In this document: positions 1-9,367 of the stretch, in pieces
Layout: each line of letters starts with the position of its first letter
How positions within the stretch are numbered: the first letter of the stretch is position 1
From: Moritella marina ATCC 15381
GTDB lineage: Bacteria > Pseudomonadota > Gammaproteobacteria > Enterobacterales > Moritellaceae
Direction of reading: 5' to 3'
DNA length: 64,000 nucleotides
Assembly (NCBI RefSeq): GCF_008931805.1
Contig: NZ_CP044399.1
Span: forward strand, 2,666,001 to 2,730,000
Program-made: the position numbers and the translations under genes
Notes under the pieces: model-generated
What the model saw: only the letters and a program-made list of their open reading frames with translations
What the model was told of the DNA's origin: nothing
Database searches by the model: none

Positions 1-526
1 ATAAGCGAGCGCCGTCCATATGCAAATGAATATCCTGTTCACGACAATAGGTTTTGATCTCATTCAGTGCATCAAACGCGGGCAGCTGCCCACCAATTTC
101 ACGCATAGGTAATTCATAAAGCACAGCGCCTAACTTGTCAGGAATGCGTTTAAGATCATCCACCAGCCATGGTGTATACGGCGAACCAACGGGTAAGGCA
201 TTGAATCGGTTTTGCATCTGATAACCTTGCGACTCCCACAAGGTTATATGACTAGACTGATGCAGCGCAACATTAAAGCAGTGTCGTGACTGACAGGCTA
301 GTTGCAACGCGGTTGGCTGAGTCATGGTGCCCGTGATAACGAACAATCCCGCTTCAAAGCCAAGTAGATCTGCCACTTTTTGTTCAAAGCCTTGAATAAG
401 CTCACCTTCGCCATAAACATCATGTTTGACGTTATGCTCGCGGCACCACAGCGCCATCGTTTCAAACACTTCAGCGGGCTCAGGCTGGTGATTACCGGGT
501 AACACAAATTTGCATTCGTTTTGCAT
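1..526 (-). CDS. Threonine aldolase family protein (partial, N-terminal part)
   Basis: Only the first about 175 codons lie in the window; the gene runs off the left edge. The translated start is MQNECKFVLPG, preceded by a good AAGGAAG ribosome binding site. Visible family features are a YGEG segment near residue 38, ITGTMTQPTAL, an ELPMREIGGQLPA segment and HMDGARL just before the edge. These are the PLP-cofactor contact segments of threonine aldolase and related beta-eliminating lyases (fold type I), which cleave beta-hydroxy amino acids such as threonine to glycine and an aldehyde. The PLP-binding lysine lies beyond the edge and cannot be checked. It is divergent from the lipid A acyltransferase gene across about 210 bp. 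True substrate is not determinable; it could be low-specificity threonine aldolase or a related lyase. Confidence 0.8.
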   Translation of the reverse strand, partial: MQNECKFVLPGNHQPEPAEVFETMALWCREHNVKHDVYGEGELIQGFEQKVADLLGFEAGLFVITGTMTQPTALQLACQSRHCFNVALHQSSHITLWESQGYQMQNRFNALPVGSPYTPWLVDDLKRIPDKLGAVLYELPMREIGGQLPAFDALNEIKTYCREQDIHLHMDGARL

Positions 527-737
527 ACTTCTTCCTTAAATACTGCAGATGTCTCAACTTACTGTTTTTAGGTAGCGAGTGCAAATGGCTGCATTGAAAT
601 ATGACTTACTAGCGATTTTATTATCAAATTATTAATTAAAACAACAAGTCCAGATATTATTATCTATCATATAATAGTGAATCAGACTCATGGATCAGGG
701 GCTGTTTTAATATTCATGACACTATTTTGAGGCTTCT

Positions 738-1664
738 ATGATAGAAAAAGCGCAGTTCTCCAATCACTTGTTTCATCCAAAATTCTGGTTACTGTGGTTT
801 TTTGCCGGTTTGGTACGACTAACCCTATTACTGCCTTTAGACAAACAAATGAAAATGGGCGCAAGCATCGGTCGTTTAATTAAAAAACTGATTAGTCGTC
901 GCGTTAAGATCGCGCAACGTAATTTAGAGCTATGTTTCCCTGATATGCCAGCAGCAGAACAAGCACAATTGTTAGATCGTAACGTCGAAGAGATCGGCAA
1001 AGCTATCTTCGATATTGCCAATGCTTGGTGGTGGTCGGATGAAAAAGTGCAGCGTCACATGACCATCAAAGGTCAAGAACATATAGACAAGACGCTCAGC
1101 GAAGGTCATGGCATTGTGTTGTTTGCCGTACACTGCTTACCATTGGAAATGGGTGCGCGTATATTTGGTCAATTCCATCCCGGTGTTGGTGTTTACCGCC
1201 CACATAAAAATCCAGCAATGGAGTACATGCAGGTTAAAGGCCGACTCAGATCGAATAAAGCACTCGTACCTAAACGTGATTTGAGACAGATGGTACGTTG
1301 CCTGCGTAAATCAGACGTTATTTGGTATACCGCAGATCAAGATTTCGGACGTTCGAGCGCAACCTTTGTGCCCTTCTTCGCAGTGCCTGATGCCGCAACC
1401 ATCACTGGCGCAAGTACCCTAGCACGTTTGGGGAAAGCCAAAGTATTGCCATTCAGCGTAGTACGTAATGCTGATGATAAGGGTTATACCATCGAAATAT
1501 TACCGCCGTTAGAGGACTTCCCAAGCAAGGATGAAGTCGCTGACACTAAACGAGGTAATGCCATTATCGAGCAGATCATTAATAAAGAACGCGCTCAGTA
1601 TATGTGGTTACATCGACGCTTTAAAACCCGTCCAGATCCAGATTCGCCGTCTGTTTATAAATAA
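738..1664 (+). CDS. lpxL: Lipid A biosynthesis acyltransferase (LpxL/LpxP type)
   Basis: 308-residue inner-membrane enzyme that transfers a secondary acyl chain from acyl-ACP to Kdo2-lipid IVA. A hydrophobic anchor occupies residues about 15-35. The catalytic HX4E motif is H132-CLPL-E137, the same positions as in E. coli LpxL. Other family marks are RRVKIAQRNLELCFP (residues 54-68), YRPHKNP, ADQDFG with downstream FVPFFA, and a C-terminal YMWLHRRFKTRP. Length matches the family. The sequence cannot tell lauroyl (LpxL) from palmitoleoyl (LpxP) transferase; the latter is the cold-adaptive form in E. coli, so the symbol is tentative. The gene stands alone, with a hairpin after its stop. Start chosen at the ATG giving the full amphipathic N terminus. 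Confidence 0.88.
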   Translation: MIEKAQFSNHLFHPKFWLLWFFAGLVRLTLLLPLDKQMKMGASIGRLIKKLISRRVKIAQRNLELCFPDMPAAEQAQLLDRNVEEIGKAIFDIANAWWWSDEKVQRHMTIKGQEHIDKTLSEGHGIVLFAVHCLPLEMGARIFGQFHPGVGVYRPHKNPAMEYMQVKGRLRSNKALVPKRDLRQMVRCLRKSDVIWYTADQDFGRSSATFVPFFAVPDAATITGASTLARLGKAKVLPFSVVRNADDKGYTIEILPPLEDFPSKDEVADTKRGNAIIEQIINKERAQYMWLHRRFKTRPDPDSPSVYK

Positions 1665-1683
1665 TATTATCAGCCAAAATGAA

Positions 1684-1731
1684 AAATGCTTCTCAGCTAT
1701 ATCTTGTATATAAGTTAACTGAAAAGCATTT
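1684..1731. terminator. Hairpin terminator between converging genes
   Basis: AAATGCTTCTCAG at 1684-1696 pairs with CTGAAAAGCATTT at 1719-1731, a 13-bp stem with one mismatch. Read on the minus strand the stem is followed by TTTTCATTTT, so it probably ends the SulP-Usp transcript; it may also serve the acyltransferase gene. Confidence 0.6.
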
Positions 1732-1796
1732 AGTAAAGTTAATACTGACTCACTACACGTCAATAATCACTTCGGGGTCAAAGTGCTATATTAGTG

Positions 1797-2696
1797 CTAC
1801 CTAAGTACGATCAACGGCACTCGACTGTTTTCAATCATGCGGATGGTGTTACTTCCCAAGAAAAAGTTTCTTACCTTAGAGTGAGCAAACGCCCCCATCA
1901 CCACCAGCTGGATCTCGTTACGCTGTTTGTAATCCATCAGCACGGTAGAGATATCGCCTTTCAGGTACGTCGCCATCACATCAAAGCCTTCAGCAGTGAG
2001 TCGTGCTTGAGCCTGTTCAAATTTTTGCTTTTGGGCTTTATCACTGTTTTCAACAGTTACTAAGTGACACGTCATGCCCTTGAGTAAACCACCTTCGATG
2101 ATGCGTTGCACTGCTTTGTCTGCGGTTTCACAACCGTCATAAGCCAACATAAAGTTAGTTGGTTCGGTGAAGTCCTGCGGTGCAATCACAATTGGTGTAT
2201 GTACTTGGCGGATCAAGGTTTCAATATGTGAACCCAAGGCTTTAAAATCATCTTGATGACCATTGCCAGAGCGCCCAACCACCATTAAACGTGCATCTGT
2301 TTCTAAACCAACTAATGCTTCGACAAAGTCACCGTGTCGCTGCAGTGGTTCAATGTCCGTTAGCCCTGCAGAATTAGCTCTATCCACCGCATGGCCGAGC
2401 ATTTCATTGCCCAATTGGATCGCCATTTTGCCGCGCTGTTCATCGAGTTCCGTCATTTGATTAAGCAACGCCGAGCGCGCCCCTAAACCAATCGTGCCAC
2501 TAAAATCATCGGCGCCATGTTGCGGTTTTTTCTCAATGCTGTGTAAAAATACAATGCCATTACCCAAACGTTTTGACGCCCAGATAGCAGTATCACAAAC
2601 AGCTTGAGCCAATTTAGACCCATCAATTCCAGCTATTATTTTTTTCATATTGTTATTAATTGTGTTATTAATTGTGTTATTAACGGTGTTGTTCAT
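1797..2696 (-). CDS. Tandem universal stress protein (UspE-like)
   Basis: Two consecutive Usp domains in one 299-residue chain. The first begins KKIIAGIDGSKLAQ near residue 17 and contains GRSGNG near the end of its fold; the second begins FMLAYDGCETAD and ends with VVMGAFAHSK...FFLGSNTIRMI, the ATP-binding type G-2X-G-9X-G(S/T) pattern of the Usp family. These cytoplasmic proteins bind nucleotides and support stress survival. The chosen ATG at 2696 has an AAGGAG site 7 nt upstream, whereas the internal ATG at 2648, where homology starts, has none. The first 16 residues are therefore an Asn-rich extension coded by a 12-bp repeat. It starts 10 bp after the SulP stop codon, so it is co-transcribed with that transporter. 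Confidence 0.85.
   Translation of the reverse strand: MNNTVNNTINNTINNNMKKIIAGIDGSKLAQAVCDTAIWASKRLGNGIVFLHSIEKKPQHGADDFSGTIGLGARSALLNQMTELDEQRGKMAIQLGNEMLGHAVDRANSAGLTDIEPLQRHGDFVEALVGLETDARLMVVGRSGNGHQDDFKALGSHIETLIRQVHTPIVIAPQDFTEPTNFMLAYDGCETADKAVQRIIEGGLLKGMTCHLVTVENSDKAQKQKFEQAQARLTAEGFDVMATYLKGDISTVLMDYKQRNEIQLVVMGAFAHSKVRNFFLGSNTIRMIENSRVPLIVLR
2651..2696. repeat. 12-bp coding tandem repeat, about 3.8 units
   Basis: The unit TGTTATTAATTG repeats with period 12 at 2651, 2663, 2675 and 2687 (last copies diverged). It encodes the NNTI/NNTV repeats at the start of the universal stress protein. A 12-bp period keeps the reading frame when copy number changes. Confidence 0.85.
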
Positions 2697-2706
2697 AGTC
2701 GTCTCC

Positions 2707-4197
2707 TTAGTGGCCAGCCATCATTTTTTCAACAGCAGCGGGATCATTATGAATGGCAAATTTATCAATTACGGTGGCAGTGGCATCACTCATGCCGACA
2801 ATATTCACGGTTGCACCTTCACGGCGGAACTTGATCACCACTTTATCGAGTGCACCAACGGCGCTGATATCCCAAAAATGGGCGTGCGATAAATCAATAA
2901 CCACGGTATCTACCACTTCTTTAAAATCAAACCCATCAACAAATTTATCTACCGATGCAAAGAATATCTGTCCAGTGACTTGATAAGTACGCACTTGCTG
3001 CTCTGTTTGGGTGTTTTTGATAACCATAAAGCGGCTGATCTTGTGCGCAAAAAAGAGCGCTGACAACAATACACCCACAAATACACCAATGGCTAAGTTA
3101 TGGGTACCGACAACAGTAATAACCGTCGCTATCATCACAATACTGGTTGATATCGGGTGCGAGCGAAGATCTTTAATCGAGCTCCACGAGAACGTACCAA
3201 TCGACACCATGATCATCACAGCAACTAAAGCCGCCATTGGAATTTGCTTGAGCTCATCGCCTAAGAAAACCACCATGATCAGCAAGAATACACCCGCTGA
3301 AAAACTCGATAGTCGACCACGACCACCGGATTTAATGTTAATGATTGATTGACCGATCATGGCGCAACCAGCCATACCACCCATTAAACCAGCGCCGATA
3401 TTAGCAATACCTTGTGCTTTACATTCACGGTTACGATCACTTTTAGTATCCGTTAAATCATCGACAATCGTCGCTGTCATCATCGACTCTAAAAGCCCGA
3501 CCACAGACAGACCCAACGCATAAGGTAAGATGATCCACAACGTATCTAAAGTAAGCGGTACTTCAGGCCATAAGAAGATAGGTAAGGCATCAGGTAATTC
3601 CCCCATATCACCAACGGTGCGGATATCTAAGCCAATCACTTGTGATAATACAGTCAGGAAAATGATACACACTAGAGGCGAAGGAATACTTTTACCAATA
3701 ACGGGGATATACGGGAATAGATAGATGATACCTAAGCCACCCGCCGTCATTGCATAGACATGCCAAGTCACATTGGTTAATTCAGGTAACTGCGCCATAA
3801 AGATTAAAATCGCTAGTGCATTCACAAAACCCGTAACCACTGAACGTGAGACAAAGCGCATTAAACTGCCCAGCTGTAAATAACCTGCGAGTATTTGCAA
3901 TAGGCCAGTTAGCAAGGTCGCTGCAAGCAAATATTCTAGACCGTGCTCTTTCACCAGCGTCACCATCAACAGTGCCATGGCACCCGTCGCAGCAGAGATC
4001 ATACCTGGTCTGCCACCTGTGATCGCCACGATAGTCGCGATACAGAACGACGCATACAAACCCACTTTAGGGTCGACGCCGGCAATAATAGAAAATGCGA
4101 TAGCTTCAGGGATCAGTGCTAACGCAACAACAATACCAGCGAGTATATCGCCTTTAATATTACCTAACCAATCTTGTTTGTTTGACAAAAAAATCAT
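2707..4197 (-). CDS. SulP family anion transporter with STAS domain
   Basis: 496-residue inner-membrane protein. It opens with the typical SulP segment DILAGIVVALALIPEAIAF (residues about 18-36), continues with about a dozen hydrophobic segments including GGRPGMISAATGAMALL and the conserved GGMAGCAMIGQSIINIKSGGRGR stretch, and ends in a STAS domain (about 400-490) with VVIDLSHAHFWDISAVGALD. SulP proteins carry sulfate, bicarbonate or other small anions, usually with Na+ or H+. The substrate is not readable from sequence. A Usp gene follows after 10 bp, a combination suggesting nucleotide- or stress-dependent control; that is inference. Confidence 0.88.
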   Translation of the reverse strand: MIFLSNKQDWLGNIKGDILAGIVVALALIPEAIAFSIIAGVDPKVGLYASFCIATIVAITGGRPGMISAATGAMALLMVTLVKEHGLEYLLAATLLTGLLQILAGYLQLGSLMRFVSRSVVTGFVNALAILIFMAQLPELTNVTWHVYAMTAGGLGIIYLFPYIPVIGKSIPSPLVCIIFLTVLSQVIGLDIRTVGDMGELPDALPIFLWPEVPLTLDTLWIILPYALGLSVVGLLESMMTATIVDDLTDTKSDRNRECKAQGIANIGAGLMGGMAGCAMIGQSIINIKSGGRGRLSSFSAGVFLLIMVVFLGDELKQIPMAALVAVMIMVSIGTFSWSSIKDLRSHPISTSIVMIATVITVVGTHNLAIGVFVGVLLSALFFAHKISRFMVIKNTQTEQQVRTYQVTGQIFFASVDKFVDGFDFKEVVDTVVIDLSHAHFWDISAVGALDKVVIKFRREGATVNIVGMSDATATVIDKFAIHNDPAAVEKMMAGH

Positions 4198-4833
4198 ACT
4201 TGTCCTTTTTCAGGCGCATCGATTACCCACGAGAGTTCGTAGCGATACGCGGATATTATGTTTAGATCAGCCATTAAATCGATGGTTTCATGCTATTTCA
4301 GCCACAGTAAATGACCTTCAAGAAGGGCAGATTCCACGACGTAAGCCGCATGCAATTTAATGTACTTTTAAACGATAAATAGCGATGGTAAAAATACCAT
4401 ACTGGAGAATTCCTGTTTTAAATATGTCAGGAAATAGTGATCATCAACAATAAGCCATATTATCTCGATAGATAAATATGCCAGTACTAATATAGAGCCA
4501 ATATAGTTTTATATAGTGTTGATACATTACTGATACAGTCCAACTTATAATAATCTTACGGTGCGTAAGAGCCTGACTTTAATTACAAAAGTCATATAAA
4601 TTGTGTAGAGGGGGTCTAGCGTTATGGCGGCGTCATCTCGGTACCTTAGGTTTGACTTAAATGTAACTATCTTATGTGACTATCTTATGTGACTATCTTA
4701 TGTGACTATCTTATGTAACTTTATGCAAGAAGCATATATTAAAGCGAGCTCATTATATGCTTCTGTCAATTTAAAGTAAATGCGCTAGGTCAAATTGCAT
4801 CCTAGTTCGCAATTACTGCCACTGTACTAACAG
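4198..4833. other. 636-bp intergenic region upstream of SulP
   Basis: No credible coding frame. It must hold the promoter of the SulP-Usp operon (right to left) and the 3' region of the formate dehydrogenase gene. The only clear structure is a 13-bp tandem repeat at 4667-4718. The stretch 4370-4560 is very AT-rich. No riboswitch or small RNA signature was recognised. Confidence 0.5.
4667..4718. repeat. 13-bp tandem repeat, four units
   Basis: CTATCTTATGTGA is repeated head to tail at 4667, 4680, 4693 and 4706; the first three copies are identical and the fourth ends in TAA. It lies about 120 bp downstream of the formate dehydrogenase stop codon. Function unknown; copy number is likely to vary. 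Confidence 0.95.
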
Positions 4834-7800
4834 CTAATTGGTTACAGCCTCTCTTGTCACAGAAGTAGTGCCCTCCAGCACTTTTTCGATCTTCACCGCT
4901 GCCACTTTAAACTCAGGGATCTTGGCATGTGGATCTGTCGCTGTAGTGGTCAAACGATTGGCTGGTGATTCAGCAAAATGAAATGGCACAAACACCACAC
5001 CAGCTTGCATACGCTTCGTCACAAACGCAGGGGTTTCGATACTGCCGCGGCGTGTTGATACCATGAGCATGTCACCATTACTAATGCCTAATAGCTCTGC
5101 ATCCGCCACCGAAATCATCGCCCGTGGTCCAGCAAGGTTATCTAAACCTTTGGTTTTACGCGTCATGGTGCCGGTATGGAACTGTTCCAGTAAGCGTCCG
5201 GTAGTCAAGATCAACGGATACTCATCATCAGGTAACTCTGCGGCATAACGGAATGGCACAGCAACCATCTCCCCCTTACCACGGGTAAACTGTTGGGTAT
5301 GCATCAATCGCGTACCTTCAGATTCACCATCTGCACAGGGCCATTGCACGCCATTTTTACCGACGCTATCCCAATGGATACCGGCATACTGAGGCGTCAA
5401 TTGGGTAATTTCTTTGGTAATATCCTCAACCGATTGATATGCCCAGTCACTGCCCATAGCATTAGCAATATCTTGAATAATAACCCAATCTTCTTTCGCT
5501 TCACCTGGTGGCTTAACCGCTGGTGAAATACGTTGTACGCGGCGTTCGGTATTAGTGAAGTGACCTGATTTCTCTGCAAACGAACACGAAGGCAAAACCA
5601 CATCCGCATATTGCGCAGTTTCAGTTAAGAAAATATCTTGTACCACTAGGAAATCAAGCTTCTCGATACCTTCAATCACGTGGGCTTGATTGGGGTCGCT
5701 CAACACGGGATTTTCTCCCATTACATACAACCCTTTCACTTCGTCGTGACACGCTGCATCAATGATCTCGGTTAATGTTAAACCCGCTTCTTTAGGTAAA
5801 TTAGCCTTGTTCCACGCTTTGGCGAATTTGGCCTGTACTTCTGGTTTAGTCACTTTTTGATAACCGGGGAAATCACCTGGCAGCGCGCCCATGTCACAAG
5901 CACCTTGCACATTAGACTGACCACGTAATGGGTTAATACCACCGCCTTCAATACCGATGTTGCCACACAACATTTGTAAGTTGGCAATTGAGCGTACGTT
6001 GTCATGCCCAGTAGTGTGCTGGGTTATGCCCATCGAATAATACACAGCGGTGCGCTGTGCTGTGCCGATCATCTCTGCCATGTTAATCACGTCTTGCGCT
6101 TTCACGCCCGTAATCAACTCAACTTTATCTGCTGCATAACTGTCAGACATTACTTCTGCTTTCAACGCCGCAAAGCCTTCGGTACGATCGTTAATGTAAG
6201 CCTGATCATGCCAATCGTTTTTAATTATTTGCTGCATGATACCGTTCATTAACATCACATCTGTACCCGGACGATGGGCAACATACAATTGCGCATGATC
6301 ACTAATATCGATACGTTTAGGATCAGCAACAATCAAACGCGCATTGCCATGACGCACGGCTTGCTTGATATGCGAGGCTATAATCGGATGCGCAGAGGTG
6401 GTATCAGAGCCAATAATAAATATCAAATCTGAATGCTGAATACTGGGAATATCATTGGTCATCGCGCCACTGCCAATAGAGGCTTCAAGACCTGTTACGG
6501 TCGAGGCATGGCATAATCGAGCACAGTGATCGACGTTATTGGTTTCTAATTCACGACGAATGAACTTCTGAAAAGCGAAGTTATCTTCATTGGTGGTTTT
6601 TGCTGACGAGAAACCTGCTAATGCATTACCGCCATGCTTGGTTTTAATGGCATTAAACTTAGCGGCCACCAGCGTGATTGCCTCTTCCCAGCTTGCTGGT
6701 TGGAGTACGCCACCTTTACGAATTAATGGTGTGGTAAGACGCTCGCTGCTACTAACAAAATCAAAGCCAAAGCGCCCTTTCACACATAACATACCTTGGT
6801 TTACTGGTGAGTCTTTCACGCCTTGCACATAACGGATCTTATTCTGACTTTCATCAACAAACATAGTTAACTTGCAGCCGACACCACAATAAGTGCAAAT
6901 GGTATCGACTGGCTTTAGCATTTCAATACGGCCTTGGGATTTATCACGGCTATCAACTAATGCCCCCGTTGGACAGACTTGCACACAACGCCCACATTGC
7001 ACGCAGTCAGAATCACCCATAGTGAAACCGTGTTCAAAACCAGGGCGACATGCAGGACGGTCTGCTGACTTTCCGTCATCATTCTTCATGAAACTCAGCA
7101 CACCATGTACCGCCTGTTCGTTACAGGCATCGACACATTGGCCACAGCTAATACAACGGTTGGCATCAAAAACGATAAACTCTGAACTGTCATCCACAGC
7201 AAACTTCTGACAGCTTGCTTGACTTTCCTTGGTATAAATATCGGCATCCGCGACTTTATAGTCAGTCGCAAAATCACGTAATTGGCAATCGGTATTGGCC
7301 TGACAACCACATTCTAAACAACGCGCAGCTTCCCGCATTGCTTCATCATTATCAAAACCAGTTTCAACTTCAGCAAAGCTTAACTCACGAGCTTGTGGGC
7401 TCAACTCAGGCATGACAGAACGCATGACCTGTTTAATACTGTCAAATTGCGCCGTATCGACCTGTTTTAACTTAGGGGCTTTCTTCGAATTGAATTGTTT
7501 AACCGGGATATTTTCCATATCACCATCAAAGTAACGATCAATCGCTTCGGCGGCAATACGCCCATCGGCAACGGCTTCAATCGCGGTTGCCGGGCCGCGG
7601 CGGAAATCACCAATACTGAATACATTGCCCACGCCCGAGTGCATGGTATCTTCATTGGCATCTTGGGTATTCCAACGCGTTAGCGGCAAGTCTAAGGTTT
7701 CTTGCTCCATGAAGCTTAAATCGGGCTTTTGCGATACCGCAGCAATGACAGTATCAAAGGCTTCGGTAAAGTATTCACCGGTTTGTTCTGGGCGGCGGCG

Positions 7801-9024
7801 ACCTGATGCATCGTGTTCACCTAAGGCCATTTTCTCTAATTTTACTCCGTGTACTCGGCCATTTTCATCGGCCATGTTTTCTACTGGATTAGTGAGAAAG
7901 TGGAATTTAACCCCTTCATGTTCCGCTTCCAGAATTTCATAATCTTCCGCTGGCATTTCAGCGCGAGTTCGTCGGTAAATCAGCGTCGTATCAGCGCCAT
8001 CACGCACAGCCGTTCGCGCGCAGTCAATCGCGGTATTACCACCGCCAATCACAGCCACTTTCTTACCTGTGGTGTAGTGACCATCGGTGACGTAATCTTT
8101 AAGGTAATCAACGCCTAAATAGCAACCATCCAAGTCACTGCCCGTGTATTGCATGTCAACTGCTTGTGACGCGCCAACCGCTAAACACACAGCATCATAG
8201 TCTTGAGTCAGTTCTGTCAGGCTAAAATCACGCCCCAATTTTTTGTCGGTCAGCAACTGCATGCCATTACGGCACATGATCTCAATTTCTTTCGCTAGAA
8301 TAGCTTTAGGTAAGCGGTACTCAGGAATACCATAACGTAACCACCCTCCTGCATCCGGCATAGATTCAAATACCGTCACGTCATAACCTTCATTAGTCAG
8401 GTAATAACCACAGGTTAAGCCACCAGGGCCACTACCAACAATGGCAATAGACTCACCTCGTCCGGTTTTTTTTACTGGCACGTATTGCTCTTGCGCTGCT
8501 AAATCAATATCGGCAGCATGACGTTTCAATTGACGAATAGCGAGCGGTTCATCGACCAAACCACGGCGACACTCGGTTTCACAAAATGCCGGACACACAC
8601 GGCCAATCGACAGTGGCATAGGTAAGGTACGTTTGATCACCTCAACCGCTTTAGCGTGGTCGTTTTGAGAAATATGATACAGGTAAGATTGAATATCAAC
8701 GCCAGCAGGACACGCTGTCTGACAAGGTGCTTCACAATCGGCATAGTGGTCTGAAAGAATACGGTTAAGCGATTGCTGGCGTAACGACGATAAGGTGTCA
8801 GAGGCAGTAGTTACCGCCATGCCTTCGGTAGCTTGTACTTCACAAGCACGCTGAATACCTTGTCCTTCGATATCGACAACACAGAGATCACACGGCACTT
8901 TCTCGCCGCTTTTATTCAAGCCACACAATGAGGGGATGTCAATATCACAGTCGGTAGCGACTTCAAGCAGGGTTTGCTGGGTATTGGCGGTAAATTGCTG
9001 TCCGTTAAATGTAACGTTTATCAT
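4834..9024 (-). CDS. fdhA: Fused NAD(P)H-linked formate dehydrogenase, cysteine type
   Basis: 1396-residue multidomain protein, oxidising formate to CO2 and passing electrons to a nucleotide. Numbering from the chosen start: [2Fe-2S] site C34/C45/C48/C61; GltD-like Fe-S cysteines C97, C101, C105, C144, C148, C152; FAD site GSGPGG (197-202); NADP-type site GGGNTA (327-332); cysteine set 569/572/574/580; two 4Fe-4S ferredoxin clusters (C624/627/630/634 and C674/677/680/684); then the molybdopterin part with C710/C713/C717/C747 and catalytic C838-H839 in RLCHAST, so cysteine replaces selenocysteine. No signal peptide, hence cytoplasmic. The ATG at 9024 (MINVTFNG) has a GAGG site 8 nt upstream; a longer frame to 9135 adds 37 residues unlike the family. 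The reductase and ferredoxin subunits are fused into one chain. DcuB is divergent. Confidence 0.9.
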   Translation of the reverse strand: MINVTFNGQQFTANTQQTLLEVATDCDIDIPSLCGLNKSGEKVPCDLCVVDIEGQGIQRACEVQATEGMAVTTASDTLSSLRQQSLNRILSDHYADCEAPCQTACPAGVDIQSYLYHISQNDHAKAVEVIKRTLPMPLSIGRVCPAFCETECRRGLVDEPLAIRQLKRHAADIDLAAQEQYVPVKKTGRGESIAIVGSGPGGLTCGYYLTNEGYDVTVFESMPDAGGWLRYGIPEYRLPKAILAKEIEIMCRNGMQLLTDKKLGRDFSLTELTQDYDAVCLAVGASQAVDMQYTGSDLDGCYLGVDYLKDYVTDGHYTTGKKVAVIGGGNTAIDCARTAVRDGADTTLIYRRTRAEMPAEDYEILEAEHEGVKFHFLTNPVENMADENGRVHGVKLEKMALGEHDASGRRRPEQTGEYFTEAFDTVIAAVSQKPDLSFMEQETLDLPLTRWNTQDANEDTMHSGVGNVFSIGDFRRGPATAIEAVADGRIAAEAIDRYFDGDMENIPVKQFNSKKAPKLKQVDTAQFDSIKQVMRSVMPELSPQARELSFAEVETGFDNDEAMREAARCLECGCQANTDCQLRDFATDYKVADADIYTKESQASCQKFAVDDSSEFIVFDANRCISCGQCVDACNEQAVHGVLSFMKNDDGKSADRPACRPGFEHGFTMGDSDCVQCGRCVQVCPTGALVDSRDKSQGRIEMLKPVDTICTYCGVGCKLTMFVDESQNKIRYVQGVKDSPVNQGMLCVKGRFGFDFVSSSERLTTPLIRKGGVLQPASWEEAITLVAAKFNAIKTKHGGNALAGFSSAKTTNEDNFAFQKFIRRELETNNVDHCARLCHASTVTGLEASIGSGAMTNDIPSIQHSDLIFIIGSDTTSAHPIIASHIKQAVRHGNARLIVADPKRIDISDHAQLYVAHRPGTDVMLMNGIMQQIIKNDWHDQAYINDRTEGFAALKAEVMSDSYAADKVELITGVKAQDVINMAEMIGTAQRTAVYYSMGITQHTTGHDNVRSIANLQMLCGNIGIEGGGINPLRGQSNVQGACDMGALPGDFPGYQKVTKPEVQAKFAKAWNKANLPKEAGLTLTEIIDAACHDEVKGLYVMGENPVLSDPNQAHVIEGIEKLDFLVVQDIFLTETAQYADVVLPSCSFAEKSGHFTNTERRVQRISPAVKPPGEAKEDWVIIQDIANAMGSDWAYQSVEDITKEITQLTPQYAGIHWDSVGKNGVQWPCADGESEGTRLMHTQQFTRGKGEMVAVPFRYAAELPDDEYPLILTTGRLLEQFHTGTMTRKTKGLDNLAGPRAMISVADAELLGISNGDMLMVSTRRGSIETPAFVTKRMQAGVVFVPFHFAESPANRLTTTATDPHAKIPEFKVAAVKIEKVLEGTTSVTREAVTN

Positions 9025-9367
9025 AGGTGGCCTCGTAAAGATCTCTGAACTACATAATTTAATTTCAGTCATCAATCTAACAAAGGCAGTGAAAAATGCT
9101 TTGATGTGGAACACTCTCCGCGGTGATTTTTCCAATACTCAAATACGCTGGTACCGCTAAATCAAGCTGCTGTTAACTGTGATGAAATAAAATCTACGCT
9201 GACGTTCACATTACGGAGGAATAATTACATTATTTATCAAAAACTTATTTCATATCAATCGCGCATTAATTAATGACCTCTTCTGCTCGAACTGAGTAAT
9301 AGTTCAATTTAACGACCTTGTTTAAAAGATACCCTACTACCCATAAAGTTATACAAACGGTGGTGTT
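9025..9367. other. Divergent promoter region fdhA / dcuB
   Basis: 343 bp between divergent starts, AT-rich, no coding frame supported. Both genes are usually induced without oxygen, but I could not find a full FNR box (TTGAT-N4-ATCAA); only half-site-like ATCAA/TATCAA motifs near 9236-9260. A short inverted pair GAACT/AGTTC lies near 9288-9304. Confidence 0.45.

Noticed and set aside
9025-9135. 37-residue N-terminal extension of the formate dehydrogenase
   Set aside because: The ATG at 9024 has a GAGG site and begins the conserved 2Fe-2S domain; the extra residues have no domain character.
9180-9300. FNR box between fdhA and dcuB
   Set aside because: Only half-sites were seen; no TTGAT-N4-ATCAA palindrome.
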